Part shown: one piece after another, positions 1 through 8,748 of the stretch
How positions within the stretch are numbered: position 1 is the stretch's first letter
How the letters are laid out: each line of letters begins with the position of its first letter
Source of the DNA: Tardibacter sp963781025
Lineage (GTDB): Bacteria; Pseudomonadota; Alphaproteobacteria; Sphingomonadales; Sphingomonadaceae
Direction: 5' to 3'
DNA length: 64,000 nt
Assembly: GCA_963781025.1 (NCBI GenBank)
Contig: CAWADU010000003.1
Span: 1,612,001 to 1,676,000 of the forward strand
Notes under the pieces: model-generated
Seen by the model: the letters and a program-made list of their open reading frames with translations, nothing else
Database searches by the model: none
What the model was told of the DNA's origin: nothing
Program-made: the position numbers and the translations under genes

Positions 1-36
1 GGCCGGCTGCCTTTTAAGCAAAAGGGGTTTGAAGCG

Positions 37-804
37 ATGACCGATGACGTCGAAGTTATCCGCGCCAGGTCGCTGGGCGATGCCCCGCATGGCTTTATGG
101 GCCGGCGCGGCGGCGTATCCACGGGTTTGCTCTCCAGCCTCAACGTCGGTTTGGGCACGCAGGACGACCGGGCCGCGATTGCCGAAAACCGCCGCCGCGC
201 GGTCGAGGCGATTGCCCCGGGAGCAAGGCTCGTCACCCTGCATCAGATTCACAGCGCAACGGCCGTCAGGGTCATCGAACCCTGCCCTGATGATGCCCGG
301 CCTCATGCCGACGCGATGGTGACCGACCGGCCCGGCCTGGCGCTTGGCATATTGACCGCCGACTGTGCGCCCGTGCTGTTCGCCGATGTGCAGGCAGGCG
401 TGATCGGCGCCGCCCATGCCGGATGGAAAGGAGCGATCGGCGGCGTTCTTGCCGCCACGGTCGACGCGATGGAGCGGCTTGGCGCCGAGCGGTCGCGCAT
501 CGCCGCCGCCATCGGACCCACCATTGCGCGGACGTCCTATGAAGTCGACGAAGCTTTCCGGCTGCGGTTCCTTCAGGCCGCGCCCGAGAATGAACGGTTT
601 TTCTCCGATGGTCGGCCCGGCCATGCATGGTTCGATCTCGAAGGCTTCAATGCCGCTGCACTCGCGGCTGCCGGGATCGGCCGCATAGAGGCGATGGGGA
701 TCGATACCTATGGCGCGGCTGACAGGTTTTTCAGCTTCCGCCGCGCGACCCATGCCGGAGAATCGGACTATGGACGGCAACTAAGCGCAATCGCTCTCCC
801 CTGA
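37..804 (+). CDS. pgeF: Peptidoglycan editing factor PgeF (YfiH/laccase-domain family)
   Basis: The 255-aa protein belongs to the YfiH/PgeF family, soluble zinc enzymes. The E. coli member removes mis-incorporated L-Ser from peptidoglycan precursors, and the human relative FAMIN acts on purine nucleosides. Family signatures are visible in order: LHQIHS near residue 68, TADCAPVLF near 108 with the conserved Cys, and AAHAGWKGA near 126-134 with the metal His. Length is normal for the family. The ATG has a purine-rich AAAAGGGG stretch 9 bases upstream. An upstream reading frame appears to end just before it, so it is probably the last gene of an operon entering from the left. prs follows after about 105 bp. 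Family assignment is firm; the exact substrate in this organism is inferred. Confidence 0.93.
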   Translation: MTDDVEVIRARSLGDAPHGFMGRRGGVSTGLLSSLNVGLGTQDDRAAIAENRRRAVEAIAPGARLVTLHQIHSATAVRVIEPCPDDARPHADAMVTDRPGLALGILTADCAPVLFADVQAGVIGAAHAGWKGAIGGVLAATVDAMERLGAERSRIAAAIGPTIARTSYEVDEAFRLRFLQAAPENERFFSDGRPGHAWFDLEGFNAAALAAAGIGRIEAMGIDTYGAADRFFSFRRATHAGESDYGRQLSAIALP

Positions 805-910
805 CGTTCGGGAAGACATCAGACCGGTTGAGCGCGTCAAACGCCATCGCGCTTGAGAAGCGGGGCGGCGCGCTTTATGAGCCGCCACGAATCGGCGCGG
901 GAAACAAACA

Positions 911-1846
911 ATGAAAATTCTGGCAGGCAATTCCAATCGTCCTCTGGCGCAGGCAATCGCCGACTATCTCGACATGCCGCTGACCGACGCCGCAGTACGC
1001 CGTTTCGCCGACGAGGAAGTCTTTGTCGAAATCCATGAGAATGTGCGCGGCGAAGACGTGTTCGTCCTCCAGTCGACCGCCTATCCCGCCAACGACAACC
1101 TGATGGAGCTGCTGATCTGCATCGACGCGCTGAAACGTTCGTCGGCCAAGCGGATCACAGCGGTGCTTCCCTATTTCGGCTATGCCCGCCAGGACCGGAA
1201 GCCGGGCCCCCGCACGCCGATTTCGGCCAAGCTGGTTGCCAATCTGATCACCACCGCGGGTGCCGATCGCGTCTTGTCGATGGACCTGCACGCCGGCCAG
1301 ATTCAGGGATTTTTCGATATCCCGACCGACAATCTTTACGCCGCGCCGGTCATGTCGGCCGATATCCGCAGCCGCTTTTCAGGCAAGAACCTGATGGTGG
1401 TGTCGCCCGACGTCGGCGGCGTGGTTCGCGCCCGCGCTTTGGCAAAGCGTCTCGATAATGCGCCGCTCGCCATCGTCGACAAGCGCCGCGAGCGCGCCGG
1501 CGAATCCGAGGTGATGAACATCATCGGCGATGTCTCGGGACGTTTCTGCATTCTCGTCGACGACATCGTCGATTCGGCCGGCACCCTCTGCAATGCGGCG
1601 GCGGCTCTGTTGGAAGCAGGCGCTGCGGGCGTCGTGGCTTATGTCAGCCACGGCGTGCTTTCCGGCGGGGCGGTGGCGCGGGTCGAATCCTCGGCGCTCA
1701 CCGAACTGGTGATCACCGACTCCATCGGCGTGCCGCAGACCGTGAAGGATGCGGGCAAGATCCGCCTGTTGACCATTGCCCCGCTGCTGGCCGAAGCTAT
1801 TAAGCGCATCGCCGACGAAACCTCGGTGTCCAGCCTGTTCGACTGA
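911..1846 (+). CDS. prs: Ribose-phosphate pyrophosphokinase
   Basis: PRPP synthase joins ribose 5-phosphate and ATP to give PRPP, the entry metabolite for purines, pyrimidines, His, Trp and NAD. The 311-aa chain has the expected elements: the catalytic flexible loop YARQDRKPGPRTPISAK at about 91-107, the metal-binding segment SMDLHAGQIQGFF at about 123-135, and the ribose-5-phosphate loop DDIVDSAGT near 216-224. It is full length, cytosolic and class I in layout. It follows pgeF on the same strand after about 105 bp, with no clear hairpin between, so co-transcription is possible. A convergent TPR-protein gene ends 52 bp downstream. Confidence 0.97.
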   Translation: MKILAGNSNRPLAQAIADYLDMPLTDAAVRRFADEEVFVEIHENVRGEDVFVLQSTAYPANDNLMELLICIDALKRSSAKRITAVLPYFGYARQDRKPGPRTPISAKLVANLITTAGADRVLSMDLHAGQIQGFFDIPTDNLYAAPVMSADIRSRFSGKNLMVVSPDVGGVVRARALAKRLDNAPLAIVDKRRERAGESEVMNIIGDVSGRFCILVDDIVDSAGTLCNAAAALLEAGAAGVVAYVSHGVLSGGAVARVESSALTELVITDSIGVPQTVKDAGKIRLLTIAPLLAEAIKRIADETSVSSLFD

Positions 1847-1850
1847 CATT

Positions 1851-1870
1851 GATGGGCATTGCTGCCCGTC
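1851..1870 (+). terminator. Weak hairpin between convergent prs and TPR-protein genes
   Basis: GATGGGCA and TGCCCGTC form an 8-bp stem (one T-G wobble) around a TTGC loop, 4 bases after the prs stop. There is no T-tract on either side, so this is at best a weak or factor-dependent terminator. Confidence 0.3.
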
Positions 1871-1897
1871 GCGCGCACTGTCCCGTGCCAGGCCCGG

Positions 1898-3649
1898 TCA
1901 GTTCATGACGGTGCGCACCGCGCCCGCCTTGCGCAGGATGAGGGCGCATCGATCCGCATAGGGTTTCGAGACGCCCATCTGCATGAAGACCAGCGGCGGA
2001 TTTGAAGCCAGATAGGGCGCCGCCTTCGCGACCAGCGCCCAGTTGAGCCGCGCCACTGCCTCATTCCCCCCCATGGCCGCTGCAACGGCACGGATCGCGA
2101 ACAGATATATACGCCCTTGGCCTTGCAGTTCCGACATGGTGGCTGCCTCGGCCACGGCATCGGCGGTCCGGCCCTTGGCGACGGCGTCAAAGAATAACGG
2201 CTGCCGGAACCAGGGCGCGGGATTGGGGTCGATTTCCAGCGCGCGCCGCACCAGCGGCAGGCCGCGGTCGTCACCGGTGAAAAAGAGGATGTTGCCGAAC
2301 CGCGTAAGCAGCGAACTGCTATAGGGATTAAGTTCATAGCCTTTCGACACATTGCCGCGTGCCTGTCTGTAATTTCCGGCCCTGTATTGGAGGAAGGCGA
2401 GCGCATAGCGCGCAAACGCATCGTCGGGATCCAGATCGATCGCGTAGGTCGCTATCTCCATCGCCGTGGTGGGGGGGCGTGGGCCCCTGCCCGAATAATT
2501 GAAGTCGATGTCATCCTGATCAAGCAGCGCCGCCCAGGCCCATCCCTTCGCCAGGCGCGGTTGCGCCTTCAGGGTTCGCTTCAGGCAGTCCTGCACAAGC
2601 TCGAACGCGGCCACGCTGCGCCGCGACTTGAAGTCCGCCGCGTACAGCAGGCAGGTATAGCCCGGCAACGGCGTCGTCCCTGGCAAACGCCGTAACATTC
2701 GGTCGGCGACAACGCCGCCTGGATCGATCACGCTACTGACCAGCACCGCCAGTATCCGATCAAGATTGGCGATTCCGCCGCCAGGCTCCGCAGTTATCGG
2801 AAAAGAGTGGGTCCAAAGAGTCAGCCCCTCATGCGCGTCGACGAGTTCGATCAACAAGACGGAATTGCTGCCCGCTCGATCAAGTCTGCTGCGAAGATGA
2901 AAATCAGGCTCTTCCGTTTTCGACCCGTCCATCGGACGCGAGGTTGGAAACGACCGCAAACGCACCCAGCCACTGCGATGGACTGCATCGGTCATCCGTG
3001 ACGTGAGCAGATTTCCCATGACGCTTTGATCGCCGCCCGGTTCGCTGACGATGACCGGCTGAATGTTCAACAGCGGAAAATCCTCGATGGCATCCCCGGC
3101 GGCTATGCCACCATTTGGCCCCCAGGGCGCCATCCAGTTCCCTTCCGCCCCCATGATGACAAGCGATGCGGCGGCGAGCATCGCGGCGAGGAACACGAAT
3201 GCGGTTTGCGGACGGAACAGCACGCCGGCAACAAGGCTACGGATGCGCCCCAGCCCGCCGGCGCTGGTTTGCCAATCAGCTGCGTCAAGACGGCCTGTCT
3301 CAACGAAGTGAATTTCATAGCCGCCCGGCCGCAGGTCGAAGCGCAATCCATCGACCGGATCATGCGCGCCGTAATAGCTCTCAAGCGTCTTTCTCAGACG
3401 ACCGACCTGAACGCGTGGATAACTGTCCTGCTGGGCATCGAAATCCTCGGGCCGTCCCAGCCCGTCAACTGCGACGGTGTAGGATTTGATCTGCGGGCCG
3501 CGACCCTCCCGGGATTCGCGGACGATGAAGCGCAAAAGCCGCCGCATCACCGGCGAGCGGACAAACACTGCGGATCTCTCGATCGCAGCCAGCTCCATTT
3601 CGACCCGTTCGTGCTGCTCTTCCTGGGGCAGCTTTTCACCCTGCGTCAT
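1898..3649 (-). CDS. TPR-repeat membrane protein with uncharacterised N-terminal domain
   Basis: This 583-aa protein has three visible parts. Residues about 18-116 match, from memory, an uncharacterised N-terminal domain that precedes TPR or cyclase modules in other proteobacteria and acidobacteria; typical parts are the RSPVMRRLLRFIV segment, a DSYPRVQVGRLRKTLESYY helix and an RPGGYEIHF end. One hydrophobic span lies at about 149-167. A long C-terminal region carries TPR-like helices, for example around LDPDDAFARYALAFLQYRAG and LEIDPNPAPW. The N-terminal part is basic and could be cytoplasmic and nucleic-acid or protein binding, with the TPRs outside the membrane; this is inference. It stands alone, convergent with prs and divergent from the ABC exporter across a 530-bp gap. 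No catalytic motif is seen. Confidence 0.75.
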   Translation of the reverse strand: MTQGEKLPQEEQHERVEMELAAIERSAVFVRSPVMRRLLRFIVRESREGRGPQIKSYTVAVDGLGRPEDFDAQQDSYPRVQVGRLRKTLESYYGAHDPVDGLRFDLRPGGYEIHFVETGRLDAADWQTSAGGLGRIRSLVAGVLFRPQTAFVFLAAMLAAASLVIMGAEGNWMAPWGPNGGIAAGDAIEDFPLLNIQPVIVSEPGGDQSVMGNLLTSRMTDAVHRSGWVRLRSFPTSRPMDGSKTEEPDFHLRSRLDRAGSNSVLLIELVDAHEGLTLWTHSFPITAEPGGGIANLDRILAVLVSSVIDPGGVVADRMLRRLPGTTPLPGYTCLLYAADFKSRRSVAAFELVQDCLKRTLKAQPRLAKGWAWAALLDQDDIDFNYSGRGPRPPTTAMEIATYAIDLDPDDAFARYALAFLQYRAGNYRQARGNVSKGYELNPYSSSLLTRFGNILFFTGDDRGLPLVRRALEIDPNPAPWFRQPLFFDAVAKGRTADAVAEAATMSELQGQGRIYLFAIRAVAAAMGGNEAVARLNWALVAKAAPYLASNPPLVFMQMGVSKPYADRCALILRKAGAVRTVMN

Positions 3650-4180
3650 GAGCGGGCCCCAATCATTTCAACCGCGACACCATCTCTGCAACTAATGTAA
3701 ACAGATCGTTAATTTCTTGCATGTCCGACGCTAAGTCCCTGTATTTTTTCGACAGGATGACCTTGTAACATGATGTAACGCCTTGTTGCGGATACGCCAC
3801 CCTCCATTTTCGCTTCTTTTCGATCAGGCCCAAACTTCGCGCCTGTCGCGGCCTCCATCATTAATCGATGTTACATGGGCCGTTTGTGACGTGACTAAAC
3901 TCCCGGTGCCGTTTCGGACGATCCAATATAAAGGCGCGATCACAGCTCAATAACCGACGACGGCGTCGACTCTCTCCTGGTGACAAATGGTCCCTGTCCC
4001 GGGCGAAAGGCTCCCCCGACCCCCGTTTTCGCTGTTGATCGATCGCCGCCTTCCGGCCGGGTTGCAGTTGCATTTCTGGTCCCCGCAGCCAGACTCGGCC
4101 GGAAGGACCGACGACCAGTCCCTTGAATCATGCAGTCACGCATTTGCCTGGCGTCAGTGCGCGACTATGTAGGGGACAGC
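3650..4180. other. 530-bp divergent intergenic region with repeated TGTAAC motifs
   Basis: No credible gene is seen between the divergent TPR-protein and ABC-exporter starts; the short ORFs here lack coding character. The stretch near 3690-3900 is AT-richer than its surroundings. It holds two direct TGTAAC hexamers 10 bp apart (3764-3769, 3774-3779) and an inverted copy, GTTACA, at 3870-3875. These could be operator half-sites, but there is no supporting evidence beyond spacing. The exporter's ribosome-binding site AGGGGAC lies at the right edge. Confidence 0.5.
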
Positions 4181-5986
4181 ATGTCACCAACGCCCGCCCC
4201 TCCCCCGCCCGCTTCGCGGCCGCTGCGTCGTTTCATTCCGTATCTCTGGCCTGCCGGACAGCCCTGGCTGAAGTGCCGCGTCGTCTTCGCCATGCTGCTC
4301 GTGCTGCTGGCCAAGGCGACGACGCTGGTGATGCCCTTTGCTTACAAGGCGGGGATCGACCGGATGTCGCCGGGCATGGAGCAGGGCGTCGCCATCGCCG
4401 TCGCGCTGGTGATGGCCTATGCCGGCGCGCGGTTCGGCGGCGTTCTTTTCGACAATCTGCGCAACGCCATCTTCGAACGCGTCGGCCAGGACGCCGCACG
4501 CCGCCTATCCGTCGATGTCTTCGCCCATATTCATCGCCTGTCGTTGCGCTTCCACCTTGAGCGGCATACCGGCGCCCTCACCAAGATCGTCGAACGCGGC
4601 ACCAAGAGCATCGACACCATGCTCTATTTCCTGCTGTTCAATATCGGCCCGACGGTGATCGAGCTGACGGCGGTGTGCGTCATCTTCCTGGTCAAATTCG
4701 GCTGGGGCCTGGTGTTGTTCACGCTGATCGCGGTGACCGCCTACATCGCGTTCACCCGTCTGGTCACCGACTGGCGAACGCGCATGCGCCGGCAGATGGT
4801 GGAGAGCGACACCCGCGCCGTCGCGCGCGCCGTCGATTCGCTGCTCAATTACGAGACCGTGAAATATTTCAATGCGGAAGACCGCGAAACCAGCCGTTAC
4901 GGCCATGCCGTGCAAGGCTATATGGATGCGGCGGTCAAGAACGAAACCTCGCTCGCGCTCCTCAACATCGGCCAGTCGGCGATCACCAACATCATGATGG
5001 CGGCCGCAATGGGCTTCACGGTCTGGGGCTGGTCGCGGGGCCGCTTCACCGTTGGCGATGTGGTGCTGGTGAACACGCTGCTTGCGCAACTGTTCCGCCC
5101 GCTCGACCTGCTCGGCATGGTCTACCGCGAGATCAAGCAGGGCCTGACCGACATGGAAGCGATGTTCGGCCTGATCGATACGCCGGCGGAGATCGTTGAC
5201 GAGCCGGGTGCGACAGATCTGGCGGTCACCGGCGGGCACGTGCGCTTCGAAAATGTCGTGTTCGCCTATGACCGCGAACGTACGATCCTGAAAGGCATCA
5301 GCTTCGATGTTCCGCCCGGCCACAAGCTTGCCATCGTCGGCCATTCAGGCGCGGGCAAATCGACCCTGTCGCGTCTGCTTTACCGCTTCTACGATGTCAC
5401 TGCCGGCAGGATCACCATCGATGGTCAGGACATCCGCTCCATCACCCAGCATTCGCTGCGCCGGGCCATCGGCATCGTTCCTCAGGACACGGTGCTGTTC
5501 AACGACACCATCGGCTACAACATCGCCTATGGCCGCGACGGCGCGACCCGTTCCGAAATCGAGGCGGCGGCGCGGCGGGCCGCCATTCACGACTTCATCG
5601 CCAGCCTGCCGGACGGCTATGAGGCGAAGGTCGGCGAGCGCGGCCTGAAACTGTCGGGCGGCGAAAAACAGCGCGTCGCCATTGCCCGGACCGTGCTGAA
5701 GAACCCGCCGATCCTGATCCTGGATGAAGCGACGAGCGCGCTCGACACCCGCACCGAAGCGGGCATCCAGGCCGCGCTCAACGACGTCAGCCGTTCACGC
5801 ACCACCATCGTCATCGCGCACCGGCTTTCGACCGTCATCGATGCCGACGAAATCGCCGTCATGGACGCTGGCCGCATCGTGGAGCGCGGGACGCACGCGG
5901 AGCTTCTGTTGCAGGAAGGACTGTACGCGGACATGTGGGCTCGCCAGCAAGCCGACCGGGAAAAAGAGGATCAGGAAGCCGCGTAA
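4181..5986 (+). CDS. ABC transporter, fused permease/ATPase, Atm1/HMT1 (ABCB7-like) type
   Basis: This is a half-size exporter of about 601 aa: an N-terminal transmembrane domain (about 1-330) followed by a nucleotide-binding domain. Walker A GHSGAGKST lies near 386-394, signature LSGGEKQR near 491, Walker B ILILDEATSALD near 510 and the H-loop in IAHRLST. The permease part has the NYETVKYFNAEDRE segment typical of Atm1/HMT1 relatives, which export glutathione-linked sulfur compounds or metal conjugates and act as homodimers in the inner membrane. I chose the ATG at 4181, after AGGGGAC, rather than an in-frame ATG at 4130, because homology begins after it and the upstream 17 codons look non-coding. 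Substrate is inferred from the subfamily only. The gene is monocistronic. Confidence 0.9.
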   Translation: MSPTPAPPPPASRPLRRFIPYLWPAGQPWLKCRVVFAMLLVLLAKATTLVMPFAYKAGIDRMSPGMEQGVAIAVALVMAYAGARFGGVLFDNLRNAIFERVGQDAARRLSVDVFAHIHRLSLRFHLERHTGALTKIVERGTKSIDTMLYFLLFNIGPTVIELTAVCVIFLVKFGWGLVLFTLIAVTAYIAFTRLVTDWRTRMRRQMVESDTRAVARAVDSLLNYETVKYFNAEDRETSRYGHAVQGYMDAAVKNETSLALLNIGQSAITNIMMAAAMGFTVWGWSRGRFTVGDVVLVNTLLAQLFRPLDLLGMVYREIKQGLTDMEAMFGLIDTPAEIVDEPGATDLAVTGGHVRFENVVFAYDRERTILKGISFDVPPGHKLAIVGHSGAGKSTLSRLLYRFYDVTAGRITIDGQDIRSITQHSLRRAIGIVPQDTVLFNDTIGYNIAYGRDGATRSEIEAAARRAAIHDFIASLPDGYEAKVGERGLKLSGGEKQRVAIARTVLKNPPILILDEATSALDTRTEAGIQAALNDVSRSRTTIVIAHRLSTVIDADEIAVMDAGRIVERGTHAELLLQEGLYADMWARQQADREKEDQEAA

Positions 5987-6001
5987 GGCGCGCGACCCGG
6001 T

Positions 6002-6787
6002 TCAGAACGACGAGTCGAGCGTGACCGATTCGTCCGCCTGTCCATGCACGAACTGTTCGACATAAGGGTTGCCGCTGTTGTCGAGCTGATCGCGACGGCC
6101 GGTCCAAATGATCCGCCCACCGTGCAACATGGCGACGCAATGCGCTATTTTGCGTGCGCTGGCCATGTCATGCGTGATGGTGACGGCCGTGATGCCAAGG
6201 TCGCGCACAAGGCTGACGATCAGGCTGTTGATCGAATCCGCGCGAATGGGGTCGAGCCCCGTGGTCGGTTCATCGAAGAACAGGATCTCCGGCCTGCCGG
6301 CGATGGCGCGCGCCAGGGCGACGCGTTTCTGCATGCCGCCCGACAATTCCGAGGGGCGAAGATTGAGCACATCCGCGCCAAGCCCGACCATCTTCAGATT
6401 CGCCAGCGCCATGCGCCGCATTTCGGATGCGTGGGTGGCGTGCCCCTGATTGAGCGCGAAGGTCACATTGCGCCAGACCGGCAGCGAATCGAACAAGGCG
6501 CCGCCTTGGAACAGCATCCCGAATTTGGCGCGCACGCGTTGCAGCTCGCGCCCCTTCATCCTGGTGACGTCTTCGCCATCGACGAGGATCTGCCCGGAAT
6601 CGGGACGCAGCAGGCCCAGAATGCATTTCAGCATCACGGATTTTCCGGTGCCCGATCCGCCGATGACGACGAGCGATTCCCCCGGATCGACTGTCAGGTC
6701 GATGCCGTTCAATACGGTCTTTCGGCCGAACCGTTTGACAAGGCCGCGCAGCTCGATTTTCGGGCCGGAATAGGGAGCGTCGTCCAT
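6002..6787 (-). CDS. mlaF: ABC transporter ATP-binding protein, MlaF family
   Basis: The cytoplasmic ATPase of an Mla/Ttg2-type lipid transporter energises phospholipid traffic between inner and outer membranes together with MlaE. In the 261-aa protein Walker A GGSGTGKS spans 43-50, signature LSGGMQKR 148-155 and Walker B ILFFDEP about 168-174, followed by the H-loop ITHDM. The start is fixed by the TGATG overlap with the mlaE stop, which implies translational coupling. The reading frame stays open into mlaE in an unrelated frame; that extension is not coding. No mlaD, mlaC or mlaB lies next to it, so the substrate-binding MCE subunit must be elsewhere. Confidence 0.9.
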   Translation of the reverse strand: MDDAPYSGPKIELRGLVKRFGRKTVLNGIDLTVDPGESLVVIGGSGTGKSVMLKCILGLLRPDSGQILVDGEDVTRMKGRELQRVRAKFGMLFQGGALFDSLPVWRNVTFALNQGHATHASEMRRMALANLKMVGLGADVLNLRPSELSGGMQKRVALARAIAGRPEILFFDEPTTGLDPIRADSINSLIVSLVRDLGITAVTITHDMASARKIAHCVAMLHGGRIIWTGRRDQLDNSGNPYVEQFVHGQADESVTLDSSF

Positions 6788-7590
6788 CAGCCGAACGCGA
6801 TCACGGTGAGGATGAGGTTGGAAAGCAGGATCAGCACAAAGGCGGAAACCACGGCGTTCGTCGTCGCCCGGCCAACGCCCGCCGCCCCGCCGCTCGACGT
6901 GAAGCCGTTGTAGCAGCCCATCAGGCCGATGAAGAAACCGAATACGCCCGCCTTGACCAGCGACATCACAAGGTCGTCCGCCTGGAGATACTGCCTCGTC
7001 ACGCCAAGGTAATTGGCACTGTTGAAACCGAGCTTGGCGGTTGCCAGCAGCCATCCGCCGAAAATGCCGATCGAATTCGCGATCAGCACCAGCACCGGCA
7101 GCGCGATCGTACTGGCCAGCAGGCGCGGCACCACCAGATATTTGAACGGATCGGTCCTCAGCGTCACAAGCGCATCGAGCTGTTCGGTCACACGCATCGT
7201 GCCAAGTTCGGCAGCCATGGCCGAGGACACGCGGCCCGCGACCATCAGGCCCGCCAGCACAGGCGCCAGTTCGCGCACGATGCCGATCACGACGATCGCC
7301 GGCACGGTCGACTGGGCGTTGAACCGCGAACCGCCGGTATAGATCTGCTGCGCAAGCGCCGCGCCCGTGAATATCGCGGTCAGGCCGACGACAGGGAGTG
7401 AGAACCAGCCGATCTGGGCAAGCTGTTCCGCAAGCTGCATGGGATAATAAGGCGGCGTCAACGCCCGCCACACCGCCGTGACGGCGAAGATGGCGATCCT
7501 TCCCAGCGCGCCAAAAGCATTGATGACGACGCGCCCGATGGTCGCGAAAAATTCAATTATATCGGTTGTGACGCCGCTGATCATAGCCAT
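6787..7590 (-). CDS. mlaE: Phospholipid ABC transporter permease, MlaE family
   Basis: The 267-aa integral membrane protein matches the MlaE/YrbE permease family: five or six hydrophobic segments, the GLTAIFTGAALAQQIYTGG segment early in the protein and the RELAPVLAGLMVAGRVSSA motif around residues 103-122. It forms the membrane dimer that MlaF drives. The ATG at 7590 lies 10 bases inside the 3' end of alr, so alr, mlaE and mlaF form one tightly packed minus-strand unit. An in-frame ATG two codons later is equally possible. The first 30 residues contain an amphipathic or hydrophobic helix typical for MlaE. Confidence 0.93.
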   Translation of the reverse strand: MAMISGVTTDIIEFFATIGRVVINAFGALGRIAIFAVTAVWRALTPPYYPMQLAEQLAQIGWFSLPVVGLTAIFTGAALAQQIYTGGSRFNAQSTVPAIVVIGIVRELAPVLAGLMVAGRVSSAMAAELGTMRVTEQLDALVTLRTDPFKYLVVPRLLASTIALPVLVLIANSIGIFGGWLLATAKLGFNSANYLGVTRQYLQADDLVMSLVKAGVFGFFIGLMGCYNGFTSSGGAAGVGRATTNAVVSAFVLILLSNLILTVIAFG

Positions 7591-8624
7591 TGGCGGTGAT
7601 AGCGGCGGCCAAGCCCGGTAAGCAACTCATATTGCGAAAGACCGGACTGGCGACTTGCCGTCGGCAGATCGAAAGCGATGCGCACCCTGTCCCCTTCCTC
7701 AAGCTGCGGCGCGGCCGCAAGATCGATGACGGTCAAATCCATCGAGACCCGTCCGACGACCGGCAGAACGTGCTCGCCGTCCAGCGCCCGGCCTCTGTCC
7801 GAGAAACCCCGCAGATACCCATCGGCGTAACCGAGATTGAGAATCCCGATCCGCATCGGTCCGGGCGCGGTGAATGTCGCGTTGTAACCGACCGTATCGC
7901 CCGCCTGGAGTTCGCGGACCTGAAGCAGCTCCACTTTCGGCTGCACCACCTGCGCGATATGCCCTTCGGCGAAGGCGCTCGGTACGCCGCCGTAGATCGC
8001 AAGGCCCGGACGCGTCAGGTCAAACGCATAGTCGGAGCCAAGGCAGATCCCCGCGGAATTGGCGAGGCTGTAGCGCTGCGCCGGTACAAGCGCCTGCATG
8101 GTTTGAAACCGCTTGAGCTGAAGCCGGTTGAGCGCATGATCCGGCTCATCGGCGCAGGCGAGATGGCTCATCAGCGTGTCGATCATCAGGCCGTCGAGCA
8201 GGCCCGACCCGGCCTCGGCCATCGACAGGCCAAGGCGGTTCATGCCGGTGTCGACCATGACATCGCATAGGCCGCCGCCCGCATCCTTCCAACGCGCGAC
8301 CTGCGCCGGGGTATTCAGAACCGGACGGGCAAGACCTGCGCGCGCATGGGGGATCTCGCTGTCCCGCGTGCCGTGAAGAACCGCGAGCGCGGCGCCATCG
8401 GGCATCCGGCCGAGCGCCAACGCCTCGGCCCAGGTCGCGACATAGAAGTCCCGGCATCCGGCATCGCCGAGCCGCCGGAGCACTTCCGCCGCGCCAACGC
8501 CATAGCCGTCCGCCTTGATCGCGGCGCCGCAAGCCGCCTGGCCGCTTTGGCGCGCCAGCCATCGCCAGTTGGCGACCAGCGCGGCGCCGTCAATCAGCAG
8601 GCGCGAGGGAGGATCGGATATCAT
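7581..8624 (-). CDS. alr: Alanine racemase
   Basis: A PLP-dependent enzyme that interconverts L- and D-alanine for peptidoglycan synthesis. The PLP-binding lysine is in AAIKADGYGVG at about residue 37. The second catalytic base, Tyr, is in DTVGYNATFTAPG near 245, followed by LGYADGYLRG and the GRVSMDLTVIDL segment. Length of 347 aa is slightly short but complete for alpha-proteobacterial Alr. It is the first gene of the alr-mlaE-mlaF unit, and dnaB ends about 125 bp upstream on the same strand. The anabolic role (alr rather than catabolic dadX) is inferred from the absence of a neighbouring D-amino-acid dehydrogenase. Confidence 0.95.
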   Translation of the reverse strand: MISDPPSRLLIDGAALVANWRWLARQSGQAACGAAIKADGYGVGAAEVLRRLGDAGCRDFYVATWAEALALGRMPDGAALAVLHGTRDSEIPHARAGLARPVLNTPAQVARWKDAGGGLCDVMVDTGMNRLGLSMAEAGSGLLDGLMIDTLMSHLACADEPDHALNRLQLKRFQTMQALVPAQRYSLANSAGICLGSDYAFDLTRPGLAIYGGVPSAFAEGHIAQVVQPKVELLQVRELQAGDTVGYNATFTAPGPMRIGILNLGYADGYLRGFSDRGRALDGEHVLPVVGRVSMDLTVIDLAAAPQLEEGDRVRIAFDLPTASRQSGLSQYELLTGLGRRYHRQWL

Positions 8625-8748
8625 TTGACTGCCGATAGCCCGGCCGCATGTGAGAGGCCAGAACTTGTCGCGAATTCCACAATTTCCCGGCCACGGATGA
8701 GAGGCGCCCCCGCCGGGTCGTTCGCGCTCTCAGATCCGGTGGCCGGGT

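Noticed and set aside
1..40. C-terminal end of an upstream gene (either PAAF-stop at 17 or a frame ending at 40 overlapping pgeF)
   Set aside because: Too few codons to decide which frame is real or to identify the gene.
6002..7471. A 489-codon frame fusing MlaF to an upstream reading frame inside mlaE
   Set aside because: The upstream half is an out-of-frame shadow of mlaE; MlaF similarity starts at the ATG at 6787.
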